Of a stretch of DNA of 64,000 nt, positions 1 to 10,089 are shown one piece after another. The stretch lies in assembly GCF_003590715.1 (NCBI RefSeq), contig NZ_QQVY01000002.1, positions 318,781 through 382,780 of the forward strand. Reading direction: 5' to 3'. Every line of letters begins with the position of its first letter. Position 1 is the first letter of the stretch. The stretch comes from Paracoccus sp. JM45 (GTDB taxonomy: Bacteria; Pseudomonadota; Alphaproteobacteria; Rhodobacterales; Rhodobacteraceae). The notes under the pieces are model-generated. The model was not told the DNA's origin. It was given only the letters and a program-made list of their open reading frames with translations, and did no database searches. Position numbers and translations under genes: made by a program.

Positions 1-375
1 GAGGTTTACGACGATCAGGATATCGCCGCCCTGCATAAGGTCGCCAGCGCCCGTCCGAACCTGACCATTGGCGGTGATACCAAGGCCCTGCTGCGCGATT
101 GTGCCTTTGTTGTTACACAAAACAGCGGCGTCGGGTTTGACGGGTTAATTCTGGACAAGCCAGTAGTGCTGTACGGATTGTCCGATTTCCACCATATCGC
201 GCTGAATGTGGCACAAATGGGGGCCGATAAGGCATTGGCCCGCGCGGCGGACCACAAGCCACCGACGGCCAAATACCTTGACTGGTTCCTGCGGCAGACC
301 GGTCTGGACATGATGGCCCCTGATGCGGATGCCCGCCTGTTGGCAGCCATGAAAAAAGGCGGCTGGCCCGTCTAA
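1..375 (+). CDS. Capsular polysaccharide biosynthesis-type protein, 3' end only
   Basis: An open frame runs in from the window edge and stops at 373-375, giving the last 124 residues of a protein whose start lies upstream. The stretch TQNSGVGFDGLILDKPVVLYG followed by a His-rich loop resembles the C-terminal half of KpsC/KpsS-like capsule transferases, where a conserved Asn-Ser pair sits before a helix and a K-P-V strand. These enzymes work at the cytoplasmic face of the inner membrane in surface polysaccharide assembly. Convergent with trxA. The family call rests on a partial sequence; another GT-B-fold glycosyltransferase is possible. Confidence 0.6.
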   Translation, partial: EVYDDQDIAALHKVASARPNLTIGGDTKALLRDCAFVVTQNSGVGFDGLILDKPVVLYGLSDFHHIALNVAQMGADKALARAADHKPPTAKYLDWFLRQTGLDMMAPDADARLLAAMKKGGWPV

Positions 376-390
376 GGGGCCGCCGCCTTT
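354..390. terminator. Hairpin between the capsule-type gene and trxA
   Basis: AAAGGCGGC near 355-363 pairs with GCCGCCTTT at 382-390, overlapping the stop codon of the upstream gene. A T-run follows on the plus strand and an A-run precedes it, so it could terminate both convergent genes. Confidence 0.5.
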
Positions 391-410
391 CGTATTGCCT
401 GATCAGGCGA

Positions 411-731
411 TCAGATGGATTCGTCAATCCAGCTTTTCAGCGCCGCTTTGGGGGCAGCGCCCATGCGGTTGGATACGACTTCGCCGCCTTTGAACATGAA
501 AAGGGCCGGAATGCCGCGCACGCCCAACTGGGCCGCCTGTTCGGGGTTTTCGTCGACGTTGATCTTCACGATCTTGATCTTGCCGGCATATTCATCCGAC
601 AGTTCTTCCAGTGCGGGGCCGATCTGTTTGCAAGGGCCGCACCATTCGGCCCAGAAATCAACGATCACTGCGGTATCGGCCTGACGGACCTCGGCGTCGA
701 ATTCTGCGTCATTCACATGCACGGTTGCCAT
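411..731 (-). CDS. trxA: Thioredoxin 1
   Basis: Cytoplasmic thiol-disulfide reductase that reduces protein disulfides using electrons from thioredoxin reductase. The 106-residue protein is normal thioredoxin length. It has the active site WCGPC near residues 30-34 and the cis-proline segment GIPAL. It is the last gene of a minus-strand run tsaE fusion-murU-addB-addA-trxA, 80 bp after addA, an order common in Rhodobacteraceae. The ATG at 731 starts directly into the first beta strand (MATVHVND), as expected for this family. Confidence 0.95.
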   Translation of the reverse strand: MATVHVNDAEFDAEVRQADTAVIVDFWAEWCGPCKQIGPALEELSDEYAGKIKIVKINVDENPEQAAQLGVRGIPALFMFKGGEVVSNRMGAAPKAALKSWIDESI

Positions 732-811
732 GCTCAGCTCCTATTTATTCCAGGGCCGGAGGGGACCGGCGATCGGGTTCCCCCAACAGCTAGGATCGGG
801 GGGCGCTTTGG

Positions 812-3800
812 TCAAGGGGCGCGCATGACGCTATCTAATGCCTGATCCAGTATCGCATCAGGCAGCTCCATCATGTTTTGCGTCTGTGTCCACAGCACCG
901 CGACCTTGACAGACCGGTCCGGCCAGATGCCCCGCAATGCCGTGCGATAGGCAGCCATCTGGCGCAAAATCCCTTCGGGCGTGGCCTCGGGCGTGTCGGG
1001 AACAGTGCTGTTGGTTTTGTAATCCACGGCCAGAACTTCCGTCGGGCTGATGACCAACCGGTCGATGATGCCGTTCAGGATACGGCCATCGGGCATGGGG
1101 GTGGTGATTGCAACCTCGGCCAGAACCTGCGTGTCGGGGGCAGGACGCAGAACCTGATCCAGCGCGGGGGCGTCGATCAGCAGCGTCACCTCGGACAGCA
1201 GGTCGTCGATTTCACCAGCATCGGCCAGACCGCCTTCGGCACCCGACAGCAGGGTACGCGACAGGCCCGCCCATGTGTCGCGCGGATAGGCGGGCAGATG
1301 TTCCAACAGCAGATGCAGCCGCGTGCCCCGCAGCATTGCGGCATCACGGTCGCCCTGCGATGGTCCGCCGATGACCTTGGCCCCGCCCAGACCGGTTGCG
1401 GTCAGGACACTGACATAATCTGCCGGATGTGGCGGCATCCGCATGGCCCAGTCGGGCGGTGCTGTCGTGACCACAGGGGCGGTTTCGGCATCGACCGCCT
1501 GTTCGGGCCAATCGCCAAAGGACAGACGCAAGCCGTCGCCCAATCCGGCCACTGGCAGTTTGCTGCGGACCAGATCGGTGCGCGTGGCCCCGTCTGCAAT
1601 CATCGAATACCAGCTTTCCAAAGCATCGCCGGTATCGCCCGCCGCGGCCACGACCAGCCAGCTTTCCGCACGCGTCATCGCGACATAAAGCAGGCGGCGG
1701 CGTTCCTCGTCCTGTTTCTGGTCCCATTCGGCGACGGCCAGTGCGACGGCGTCACAGCGTTCGGTGGCAGCCCCTTTCCAGACGGGCATATCATCGACGC
1801 GCACAATCCGCTGGCGGCTGTCGGCACGGCGCTTTTGCGTTTCGGGCAGGATAACCACGGGGCTCTCCAGTCCCTTGGATCCGTGAACCGTCATCACGCG
1901 GATCAGGCCGCCCGCGCCGCTGGGCAGCTGGCGTTTGACCTGCACGTCATCGCTCTGCAGCCAGACCAGAAAACCGGTGAGCGAGGGCGTCTCGACCTCT
2001 TCATAGGCGATGGCTTGGGACAGCAGTTCGTCAATGCCGTCCTCGGCCTCGGGGCCAAGGCGGGCCAGAAGGGCGGCGCGACCGCCGTGGCGGGTCAGCA
2101 GGCGGGCGATGATGTCATAGGGGCGGACATAATCGGCACGGGCTGCCAGATCGTTCAGGATATCCAGCGTGGCCGTATGATCCGATTCCCGCAAGCGTTT
2201 CCACAGGAATTCGCCCTTTTTGCGTTGGGACAGGCGGAACAGGTCGTTTTCGGACATGCCGAACAGCGGCGACCGCAGGGCGGCGGCCAGTGACAGGTCG
2301 TCTTCGGGGGTCGCCAGAACCGAAAGGGTGGCGGTGATGTCGCGCACGGCCAGTTCTGCCGCCAGTTTCAGCCGGTCGGCACCGGCCACAGGCAGGCCGG
2401 CGACCTTCAGTTCGGCAATCAGCGATGTGAACAGATCACTGCGTCTTTGCACCAGAATCTGCACATCTCCGGCCCCGATGGCGCGCAGCTTGCCGGATTT
2501 TGCATCCAGAATGGGCGTGCCTAGCATGTCGCGGATCTGGCGGGCGACGATACGTGCCAGTTCGGTATTCGCATCGTTTTCGGCGGGCGCATCGACGGGT
2601 TGGGTCCAGTCGGGGCGGTCGGGCGTGTCGGGATCGGGCAGGGCGGGCCAGATGTCGACGCGACCGGGCAGGGTGCTGCGAAAGGCGACATGGCGGGGCG
2701 GATCGCCCAGACCCTGCGCTGCATCACCCTGAAACACCGCATCGACCAGCGACAGCACCGCGGGGGATGACCGGAAGCTGTGCGCCAGACCACGCCGCTG
2801 CATGGGTTGCTGGACAGCGTCGAAATCTTTGTCAAAGCTGTCGCGCATATCCTCGAAGACGGCGATATCGGCGCCTTGGAAGGAATAGATCGACTGTTTG
2901 GGATCACCCACCACGAACAGCGTGCGGGGGCGGTCCTGCGCGCCTTCGCCATTGGTGAATTCATCGGTCAGGCGGCGGATCACGCGCCATTGGTCGGGGC
3001 TGGTATCTTGTGCCTCATCCACCAGAATATGGTCGATGCCGCCATCCAGACGCCACAGCACCCATTGCGCCATGCTGGATTCTTCCAGCAGTTGCGCGGT
3101 GCGGTGGATCAGGTCATCGAAATCCAGCCAGCCATGGGCCGTCTTTTCCGCTGCCATACGGGTGGTAAAGGCATGGCCAAAGCGGTGCAACGCCAGCGTT
3201 TTTTCAGCGGTGGACAGGGCCAGCGCCTGCGGACGGGCCAGTTCGACGCGCACCATCAGGTCTTCGAAATCAGCCATAAAGGGCACGCAGGCTCCAAGAC
3301 GCAGGTCTTTGGTGGGAATGCTGCCGGTCTTGGCGCTGAACGGAACCTTGGCGCTGCCGCCGGTCAGCAGACAGCCGCACAGGCGCCACAGATCAGCCAT
3401 CGACGGATCGCGCCATCGGCCTTGGGACAGGGTGGCGGCCAGTTTGGCATCGGTGGATTTACCGGTCCGCAGAACGGGGATCAACGCGTCGAACAGATCG
3501 CCTTCGGACCCGGTAAAAACATCCGACAGCAGAGCGTCGGCGGTGACACCGCGCGGCAGGTCCAGCGCGGTCCAGATGGCATTGGCATCGGGGGGCGTCA
3601 GATAATCGCCTTCTGACAGGCCCGCCAGAAAGCCGTCCAGATTGTCGCCCGATTGCAGGCTGGTCAGATCGCGAACAGCCGGATCGTTCTTTTCGGCCAT
3701 TTCATCCAGAATACGCGCACGCAGGGTGCGGGCGCTGCGATCATCCATTTCGCTGAAACCCATCGGCACGTTCGCCTCTAGGGGAAAGCGGCGCAGCAGA

Positions 3801-4174
3801 GCGGCGCAAAAGCTGTGGATGGTCTGGACCTTCAGCCCGCCGGGGGTTTCGATGGCACGGGCGAACAGACGCCGCGCCTCGGCCAGATCGGGGTCGCCGC
3901 CTTCACCCAGCTGCGCCAGTTCGGCCCGCAGATCGGGTTCGGGCAGCATTGCCCATTTGCCCAGACGCGACAGAAGGCGGTTCTGCATCTCGGTCGCGGC
4001 GGCTTTGGTATAGGTCAGGCACAGGATGCGTTCGGGCGCGGTGCCCGCCAGCAACAGGCGGGCCACACGATCGGTCAGCACGCGCGTTTTGCCGGACCCT
4101 GCATTGGCGGTCAGCCATGTGGTGCGGGCCGGATCGGCGGCGGCAATCTGGTTCTGCGTGGCTTCATCCATCAT
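812..4174 (-). CDS. addA: Double-strand break repair helicase-nuclease AddA
   Basis: Large subunit of AddAB, which processes double-strand DNA ends for RecA-dependent repair, the role RecBCD plays in enterics. The 1,120 residues begin with a UvrD-type Walker A (ANAGSGKT near residues 23-30) and contain helicase motifs such as ILVDEAQDTSPDQW and GDPKQSIYSFQGAD. They end in a PD-(D/E)xK nuclease domain with LNGIIDRL and AVDYKT. The start ATG overlaps the end of addB by 11 bp, so the two are translationally coupled. Length and domain order fit alphaproteobacterial AddA. Confidence 0.95.
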   Translation of the reverse strand: MMDEATQNQIAAADPARTTWLTANAGSGKTRVLTDRVARLLLAGTAPERILCLTYTKAAATEMQNRLLSRLGKWAMLPEPDLRAELAQLGEGGDPDLAEARRLFARAIETPGGLKVQTIHSFCAALLRRFPLEANVPMGFSEMDDRSARTLRARILDEMAEKNDPAVRDLTSLQSGDNLDGFLAGLSEGDYLTPPDANAIWTALDLPRGVTADALLSDVFTGSEGDLFDALIPVLRTGKSTDAKLAATLSQGRWRDPSMADLWRLCGCLLTGGSAKVPFSAKTGSIPTKDLRLGACVPFMADFEDLMVRVELARPQALALSTAEKTLALHRFGHAFTTRMAAEKTAHGWLDFDDLIHRTAQLLEESSMAQWVLWRLDGGIDHILVDEAQDTSPDQWRVIRRLTDEFTNGEGAQDRPRTLFVVGDPKQSIYSFQGADIAVFEDMRDSFDKDFDAVQQPMQRRGLAHSFRSSPAVLSLVDAVFQGDAAQGLGDPPRHVAFRSTLPGRVDIWPALPDPDTPDRPDWTQPVDAPAENDANTELARIVARQIRDMLGTPILDAKSGKLRAIGAGDVQILVQRRSDLFTSLIAELKVAGLPVAGADRLKLAAELAVRDITATLSVLATPEDDLSLAAALRSPLFGMSENDLFRLSQRKKGEFLWKRLRESDHTATLDILNDLAARADYVRPYDIIARLLTRHGGRAALLARLGPEAEDGIDELLSQAIAYEEVETPSLTGFLVWLQSDDVQVKRQLPSGAGGLIRVMTVHGSKGLESPVVILPETQKRRADSRQRIVRVDDMPVWKGAATERCDAVALAVAEWDQKQDEERRRLLYVAMTRAESWLVVAAAGDTGDALESWYSMIADGATRTDLVRSKLPVAGLGDGLRLSFGDWPEQAVDAETAPVVTTAPPDWAMRMPPHPADYVSVLTATGLGGAKVIGGPSQGDRDAAMLRGTRLHLLLEHLPAYPRDTWAGLSRTLLSGAEGGLADAGEIDDLLSEVTLLIDAPALDQVLRPAPDTQVLAEVAITTPMPDGRILNGIIDRLVISPTEVLAVDYKTNSTVPDTPEATPEGILRQMAAYRTALRGIWPDRSVKVAVLWTQTQNMMELPDAILDQALDSVMRAP

Positions 4175-7100
4175 CGCCCACCTTTTTCGGTTCTGCGGTA
4201 TCGGTCAGCGCCCATTCGCCATAACGGGCCAGATGGTCATAATCACCGGCATAGGATGTTTTTTCGGGCGCGCGCATGGCGGTAAAACCTGCCTGACCGG
4301 TCAGATAGGCGGCGATCAGTTCGACAAAGCCGTCCCATGTTTCGCCTTCGATACCGTCGCTGTGGTCACGTTCGAATGTCTTTCCTTCACCGCCCAGCTG
4401 GATATAGCGGATGGCTGTTACCTCCACCGGCCCAAGGTCGGAAAAGCCGCCACGGCGGGCCATAGCGGCCTCTAGCATTAGCTGCTTGTCGAAATGGCGG
4501 ATCTGGGCATCGGTGGGCGGGCTGCCGGATTTATAGTCATAGACCACGACCTGACCGTCATTCAGCAGATCGATGCGGTCGGGTTTGGCGGTCAGGGTAA
4601 ACTCCATCCCCGGCACCGACACGCGGCCACGGTTTTCAATGACCGTCGGGCTGCCTTCGCCAAGGCGGGCCAATTCGTCGGCCACGATGCGGTCGGCGAT
4701 GCCTTCGATCCGTGCCGCCCAGAAGGCGCGGGCGGTGGGCCATGGCACTTCCTGTTCAAGGGTCGCATGGGTGATGGTCAGAAATTGCGCCTTCAGAACC
4801 TCGGGCGGGGTGTCGGGGGCGGGGCGGGACTTCAGCAGCGCCTCGACGATGGCATGCAGGGTCTGGCCGCGCAGCGCCGCATCCGGTTCCGAGCGTAGGG
4901 GCGGCAGAGGGCGCAGGTTCAGCACGCGCTTGGCATAGACCGCATAGGGGTCGCGGATCAGCAGCGAGATATCCGTCACCGGCAATTCGCCAAAGGGTGG
5001 CGCGGGCGGAATGGGGGATGGACGGCGCGCGGGTGCAATGGTTTCGGTCGGGCGTGCCACAGCGTCGGCCTTGGCCAGCCAGTCATTGCCACGCGCACGC
5101 ATATCGGACAGCGCCTGCGGGCCGTTGCGTTCGGGCAAACCGCCCATCAGGTTCATCATCCGGTTCAACCAGCGTGAAGGGATGGTTTCCGCCTCGGCGT
5201 CGCGGCGGGCGCGGGTCAGGATGACGCGCTCGGCGGCGATCCCCTGTTGAAAGTCATGCGCCGCCAAACCGATCTGGCGTTCGGGCACCGGCAGACCAGC
5301 CGCCAGCCGCATCTGGCGCGACAGCCACGGGTCGGGGGTCAGGGGCTGCGGCCAGCCGCCTTCGTTCAGCCCCGACAGGATCACGGTGCCATTGGCATAA
5401 AGACGCGCCTCGCGCGGGCCACGGATGCGCAGACTGTGCCAAGTGGCGATATCTTCGCGCACGGCCTTGGCTTGCAATTCGGTAATCAACAGCGACCGTA
5501 GATCGCTTGGCCCGATATCGGGGCCATGATGGGCATGTTCCAGCAGATAGTCCAACACGGCGCGCGACATAGTGCCCGCTTTGTCCTGCCACAGGCGCGA
5601 CGTTGCCGGATCGCCATCGGGACCCGCGGCCAATGCCTCGGCCAGTGCAATCACATCGCGCAGGCGGTCGGCCAGAGGTCGGGGACCACGGTCCAGTTCC
5701 AATGGGGTGATGCGGTCTAGAATACCGGCCAGCCAGCCAGCCCAGACCTTGCGGCTGTCATCGCCCTTGGTGGCCCAATCGGCCAATGTGTCGCTGTCGG
5801 GAAAGGCGGGGCCATGCTTACGCAACTGCAATTCCAGATCGCGGGTGTTGCGCAGGATGTCATTGCGGCCAATGACCTGCGATCCCGTGGCGGTCATCGG
5901 ATGTTTCAGCAGGATCAGCAGGCGGTCAACGGTCAGCGCCTCGCCGAACAAGGATGCGATCTGGCGCAGGAACAGGCCGGGGGCGGTCAGCGACAGGGGA
6001 CGGCCCGCGCTGTCATCGGGCATGATATGCCAACGGTCCAAAGCGGCGGCCACGCGGCGGATCAGCGAACTGTCGGCGGCCATCAGGGTGACGCATTCGT
6101 CGCGTTCGGCAGCATCGCGCATGACAAGGGCGATGGCTTCGGCCTCCTGGCCGGGCTGGTCGGCCTCGATCAGGGTCAGGTTTTGCGTGGCGGGGATCAG
6201 GTCGGGCAGGTCGGGACCTTCGGCAATCCATTGATCGGTCACGGGCGCGGGGCGCAGGGCCAGCGACATCAGCTTGTTCAGTTCAGGTGATGTCGGCTGG
6301 GCATCGGTCCAGCGCGTTGGATAGCCCGCATCACGAATCAACAGTGCAAACCGTGATTGCGGGTGGTCATCTGCCGCGTCGCCCAAGCTGTCCCAGACCG
6401 GTTGTGGCTGGTCGAAATCGAAACCGGGCAGGACGACGGCCCCCTGCGGCAGCGCGGCAACCGCCTGCATATACATCCGCGTCGCACCGTGGGACGCGGT
6501 CGATCCGGCGACAATCACCGGCCCGTCGGGAATGTTCAGCCCTTGCGCCCAATCGGTCAATGCAGCTTCGGCTGCGACGCGCTGGCGGGCGGCGCGGTCG
6601 CGCCATGGTTCGTCCAGATGGAATTTCGCAGCAATCGCCAGAAATCCCAATGCGTTTTGCCAGTGACGGGCGTGATCACCGGTATCGATATTTTCCAAAA
6701 CCTCGAAATCCAGCCCCTCGGTCTGCATTTCGGTCATCAGCTTGGACAGAGAATCTGCCAGAGCGGGGATGGAATGTCCCGCCCCCAGTTCGGGGCGCAG
6801 TTTGACAAAGCGGTCAATCAATTGCGCCAGCTGCAGGCGGCGCGCCAAAGGGGCCTCGGGCAGTTGCGGCATCAAGACCGGCCCCGGATCGACCGAGGTG
6901 ATGGTCCGCAGCTTGGGCAGCAACAATGGCCCCGCGCGGTCGAACGCCAGACGGATTTCGCCCATCGTTTGCGAGGCATTGACCAGAATGGTGACGCGGG
7001 CCAAAGCCTCGGGGGGGTGACCGGCCATGCGGGCCATCAGGCCACGGACGAATTCCTCGGCGAAATTGACACCGGGGGGCAGGGCGTAAAGGCCGCGCAT
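4164..7100 (-). CDS. addB: Double-strand break repair protein AddB
   Basis: Second subunit of AddAB, with a degenerate helicase domain and a C-terminal RecB-type nuclease. The nuclease shows TAKPDRIDLL and VVYDYKSGSP near the end. I use the ATG at 7,100 (MRGLYALPPGVNF), because homologues begin with a similar short strand and because it lies just beyond the murU stop at 7,105. The ATG at 7,112 (MGDHMRG) is an alternative that would overlap murU by 8 bp. An in-frame extension to 7,187 lies wholly inside murU and is unlikely. About 978 residues. Confidence 0.92.
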   Translation of the reverse strand: MRGLYALPPGVNFAEEFVRGLMARMAGHPPEALARVTILVNASQTMGEIRLAFDRAGPLLLPKLRTITSVDPGPVLMPQLPEAPLARRLQLAQLIDRFVKLRPELGAGHSIPALADSLSKLMTEMQTEGLDFEVLENIDTGDHARHWQNALGFLAIAAKFHLDEPWRDRAARQRVAAEAALTDWAQGLNIPDGPVIVAGSTASHGATRMYMQAVAALPQGAVVLPGFDFDQPQPVWDSLGDAADDHPQSRFALLIRDAGYPTRWTDAQPTSPELNKLMSLALRPAPVTDQWIAEGPDLPDLIPATQNLTLIEADQPGQEAEAIALVMRDAAERDECVTLMAADSSLIRRVAAALDRWHIMPDDSAGRPLSLTAPGLFLRQIASLFGEALTVDRLLILLKHPMTATGSQVIGRNDILRNTRDLELQLRKHGPAFPDSDTLADWATKGDDSRKVWAGWLAGILDRITPLELDRGPRPLADRLRDVIALAEALAAGPDGDPATSRLWQDKAGTMSRAVLDYLLEHAHHGPDIGPSDLRSLLITELQAKAVREDIATWHSLRIRGPREARLYANGTVILSGLNEGGWPQPLTPDPWLSRQMRLAAGLPVPERQIGLAAHDFQQGIAAERVILTRARRDAEAETIPSRWLNRMMNLMGGLPERNGPQALSDMRARGNDWLAKADAVARPTETIAPARRPSPIPPAPPFGELPVTDISLLIRDPYAVYAKRVLNLRPLPPLRSEPDAALRGQTLHAIVEALLKSRPAPDTPPEVLKAQFLTITHATLEQEVPWPTARAFWAARIEGIADRIVADELARLGEGSPTVIENRGRVSVPGMEFTLTAKPDRIDLLNDGQVVVYDYKSGSPPTDAQIRHFDKQLMLEAAMARRGGFSDLGPVEVTAIRYIQLGGEGKTFERDHSDGIEGETWDGFVELIAAYLTGQAGFTAMRAPEKTSYAGDYDHLARYGEWALTDTAEPKKVGDDG

Positions 7101-7104
7101 GTGA

Positions 7105-7779
7105 TCACCCATCCAGCAGCGCCTGTGCCATCGGGATGGCGGCGGGATAGCCGACATCACACCATCCGCCGTCATGGACCATGCCAAAGACGCGCCCTTT
7201 GGTGATCAGCATGTCCCACAGGATGTTCAGCGAAAAGGCCGTGTCGGTAATGTCGGCCAGTAGGTCTGGCCGGATGATCTGGGCACCGGCATAGACGTAA
7301 TCGCCCTTGCGGGTCAGGCCACCGGTGGCGTCCATGCTGAAATCGCCAGCACCTTTGCGGGCTGTTGCCTGTGCGATGGGGATCAGCACCAGCAGTGCGT
7401 CCATCCGGTCGCCGTCCCATGCCGATTGCAGCGTGGCCAGCGGGTTCGGTCCGGTCCAGACGACATCGGGGTTCAGCGTCATCACCGGCCCGCGGCCCAG
7501 CAAAGGCAGCGCCTGACGCAAGCCGCCGCCGGTATCCAGAATCAGGTCAGGTTCGGGGCTGATCGCCACATCCTGTCCCGCCAGATGCGCGGCAATCTGA
7601 TCGCCCAGATAATGCGTGTTCACCACCACAGGCGCACAATCTGCGTCCCGCCCCAAATCCAGCGCGCGGTCCAGCAGGGTCCGGTCCCCGACCTTGACCA
7701 GCGGCTTCGGGCAGTTGTCGGTCAGCGGGCGCATGCGTGTGCCAAGCCCCGCTGCAAAGATCATCAGGGGCAAGGGCAT
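7105..7779 (-). CDS. murU: MurU-like sugar-1-phosphate nucleotidyltransferase
   Basis: Predicted N-acetylmuramate-1-phosphate uridylyltransferase of the anabolic peptidoglycan-recycling route. The N-terminal signature AAGLGTRMRPLT and the KPLVKVG element are those of nucleotidyltransferases of the GT-A fold. ILDTGGGL and NPDVVW match MurU/GlmU-like active sites. At 224 residues it is a single-domain enzyme without the acyltransferase half of GlmU. It overlaps the upstream kinase fusion by 15 bp. In Pseudomonas, MurU works with the kinase AmgK, and the adjacent phosphotransferase domain supports the same pairing here. A mannose-1-phosphate guanylyltransferase role cannot be excluded. Confidence 0.82.
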   Translation of the reverse strand: MPLPLMIFAAGLGTRMRPLTDNCPKPLVKVGDRTLLDRALDLGRDADCAPVVVNTHYLGDQIAAHLAGQDVAISPEPDLILDTGGGLRQALPLLGRGPVMTLNPDVVWTGPNPLATLQSAWDGDRMDALLVLIPIAQATARKGAGDFSMDATGGLTRKGDYVYAGAQIIRPDLLADITDTAFSLNILWDMLITKGRVFGMVHDGGWCDVGYPAAIPMAQALLDG

Positions 7780-9158
7780 TTGGCGCGGGTCCTTTCGATC
7801 AGATCGGCATCAGGGGCGGGCAAGGCATTGACCTGCGCGGCCAGTTCGGCAAGCGCCGGATGTGCAAGGTTGCGTTGGATGAATTCCCAGACGCGCGGCA
7901 TGAAATCCAGATAGCGCGGCTTGCCGTCCCGCAGACACAATCGGGTAAAGATCCCCATGATCCGCAGGTTCCGCTGTGCGCCCAGCAGGGCATAGGCGGC
8001 GCGAAAGCTGTGACCATCATGGCCGGTGGCGGCAAGGTAACGGTCGATGCAGGATGCCTCGATTTCGGGGGGCACATCGCGGCGGGCATCTTGCAGGGCC
8101 GATACCAGATCATAGGCCGGATGGGCGGCCACCGCGTCCTGATAATCGATCAACCCAAGGGGGGCGGACCCGCGCCAGATCAGGTTTTCGGCATGGAAGT
8201 CGCGCAAGGCAACGACGGGCGGCAGGGTTGCCAGCTGGTCATGAAGGCGGGCGATGATGGGGGCAATTTCCGCGCCACCCGTGATACCAGCCGCCTGCGG
8301 ATACCATTCGGCAAACAACCCAACCTGATCGGCCAGTGCCGTCGCGTCCAGCGCGGGCATGAAATCAGGCACCGGCTGGCGGTGCAGATCGACCAGCAGA
8401 TCGGTCACGCGGTCATAGACCGAGCGCGCGGCATCGGGGTCACGTTCCAGCACCCGCGCCACCAGATCATCGCCCAGATCCTGCACCAGTGCCAGACCGT
8501 TGACCTGATCCTGTGCCAGAACAGCAGGCGCACCAAAGCCGTGGTCCGTCAGCCAATTGGTCATGGTCAAAAACGCAGGCATCGCACCTGCGGGATCATC
8601 CATCAAAATCGCCGTGCCCTGTGGCCCATGCAGCCGGAAATATCGCCGCGCCGAGGCATCGCCCGCCAGCGGCATCACCCGCGCATCGCCCCAACCGGCC
8701 TGCGTGACAAAGGTCGCGCGTGCGGCCATGCGGTCGGCACCCGCGAAATCCAGATCGATCTGGCGCAGGTCGGGGTCAGGGCAATTGGCAATGGCGATCC
8801 GCAAGGGGTCGGGCGGGGTTACGTCCAGCCGGTCGGGCCATTCGATCAGGCAGATGGCGTCCTGCATGGCGTCATCCAGACCCAGCTCGAACAGCTCGGA
8901 CGGGTCGGTCAGGCGATAGAGGTCGGCGTGCCAGATCTGGCTGCCCATCGGGTCGTCATAGGTCTGGACCAGCGTAAAGGTCGGGCTGGGCACATCCTCG
9001 GCCAGATCGCCTTGGCGGGCGCGGATAAAGGCGCGGGCGAAATGCGTTTTGCCCGCCCCGACAGGACCGTCCAGCAATACGGTCTGACCGGGGTGCAGAT
9101 CGGCGGCCAGCATACGGGCCAGCGCGGCGGTCAGGGTTTCATCGGCGATCAGGGTCAT
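7764..9158 (-). CDS. TsaE - aminoglycoside-phosphotransferase-type (AmgK-like) fusion
   Basis: Two proteins in one chain of 464 residues. Residues 1 to about 145 are TsaE, the ATPase subunit of the tRNA t6A37 threonylcarbamoylation complex, with P-loop GPVGAGKT at 31-38 and the downstream TFTLVQTY. Residues from about 150 onward are an APH-fold sugar kinase with catalytic segment LRDFHAENLIW and metal-binding LIDYQDA. Next to murU, the kinase half most likely phosphorylates N-acetylmuramate or N-acetylglucosamine at the anomeric carbon, as AmgK does. The fusion joins a translation factor to a cell-wall recycling enzyme and recurs in related bacteria. Substrate is inferred from neighbourhood. 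Confidence 0.85.
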   Translation of the reverse strand: MTLIADETLTAALARMLAADLHPGQTVLLDGPVGAGKTHFARAFIRARQGDLAEDVPSPTFTLVQTYDDPMGSQIWHADLYRLTDPSELFELGLDDAMQDAICLIEWPDRLDVTPPDPLRIAIANCPDPDLRQIDLDFAGADRMAARATFVTQAGWGDARVMPLAGDASARRYFRLHGPQGTAILMDDPAGAMPAFLTMTNWLTDHGFGAPAVLAQDQVNGLALVQDLGDDLVARVLERDPDAARSVYDRVTDLLVDLHRQPVPDFMPALDATALADQVGLFAEWYPQAAGITGGAEIAPIIARLHDQLATLPPVVALRDFHAENLIWRGSAPLGLIDYQDAVAAHPAYDLVSALQDARRDVPPEIEASCIDRYLAATGHDGHSFRAAYALLGAQRNLRIMGIFTRLCLRDGKPRYLDFMPRVWEFIQRNLAHPALAELAAQVNALPAPDADLIERTRAKCPCP

Positions 9159-9182
9159 ATGTCGGCCTTTCGCAAGATTGGA

Positions 9183-10016
9183 TTACAGCCCCAGAACGTC
9201 GTTCATATCATATTCCCCCGGACCTTTGTCCTGCCCCCAGATGGCGGCGCGGATCGCACCACGGCCAAAGATCGCACGATCGGTCGCCAGATGGCGCAGC
9301 ACGACACGTTCGCCGTCGGCGGCAAAGATCACATCATGTTCGCCAACCACATCGCCGCCGCGAATGGCGGAAAAGCCGATGCTGCCGGTGTCGCGCGCGC
9401 CGGTGATGCCTTCGCGGGCAGGGGTGCGCAGGTCGTCCAGACTGGCACCGCGACCTTCGGCGGCAGCTTCGCCCAGCATCAGGGCGGTGCCGGACGGGGC
9501 ATCGACCTTGTGGCGGTGATGGGCCTCGACAACCTCGATGTCCCAATCGGTTCCAAGGGCGGCGGCAACCTTGCGGGTCAGGCCGACCAGCAGGTTGACG
9601 CCAAGGCTCATGTTGCCGGCGCGGATGATGGGGGCGTGGCGGGCGGCGGCGGTCAGCTTGTCCAAGTGGTGCTGTTCCATGCCGGTGGTGCCGATCACAT
9701 GCACAGCGCGGGCCTGTGCGGTCAGTTCGGCAAAGGCGACGGTCGCATCAGGGGCGGTAAAATCAATCACGGCTTGTGCCTGTGCGATGGCGGTGACGGC
9801 ATCATCGGTGACGGTAATCCCCACCGCATCACGGCCCAGCACCTGGCCGACATCGCGCCCGACCCATTCATTGCCGCTGCGTTCCAGGGCCCCTGCAAGG
9901 CGGACGTCGGGGTTGTCAAGAATCAGCCGGATCAGCATCTGGCCCATGCGTCCGGACGCGCCGGTGACCACAATTCCGGGGCGTGCCGGTGCGTCTGTGT
10001 TCTCAAAATCACTCAT
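9183..10016 (-). CDS. dapB: 4-hydroxy-tetrahydrodipicolinate reductase
   Basis: NAD(P)H-dependent reductase of the diaminopimelate/lysine pathway. It carries the Rossmann motif GASGRMG (residues 19-25) and the family hallmark [15 protein letters not shown], which holds the catalytic His and Lys. The 277 residues are usual length, with a roughly 12-residue acidic N-terminal extension before the first strand. It is divergent from rbfA, with 73 bp between starts, and 24 bp upstream of the tsaE fusion, so it may lead that transcript. Confidence 0.95.
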   Translation of the reverse strand: MSDFENTDAPARPGIVVTGASGRMGQMLIRLILDNPDVRLAGALERSGNEWVGRDVGQVLGRDAVGITVTDDAVTAIAQAQAVIDFTAPDATVAFAELTAQARAVHVIGTTGMEQHHLDKLTAAARHAPIIRAGNMSLGVNLLVGLTRKVAAALGTDWDIEVVEAHHRHKVDAPSGTALMLGEAAAEGRGASLDDLRTPAREGITGARDTGSIGFSAIRGGDVVGEHDVIFAADGERVVLRHLATDRAIFGRGAIRAAIWGQDKGPGEYDMNDVLGL

Positions 10017-10089
10017 CTGTCACCCCTGTTGGCTTTTACAGCGTCATATCCCGTTGCGGGCCGGCCCGCGACCCCCTACATCGGGGCAC

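Noticed and set aside
397..408. Palindrome GCCTGATCAGGC as an operator
   Set aside because: It lies downstream of both convergent genes, so it cannot act as a promoter operator; at most part of the terminator region.
878..2293. A 471-codon open frame on the plus strand
   Set aside because: Antisense to addA, with no family resemblance or ribosome site; a high-GC shadow.
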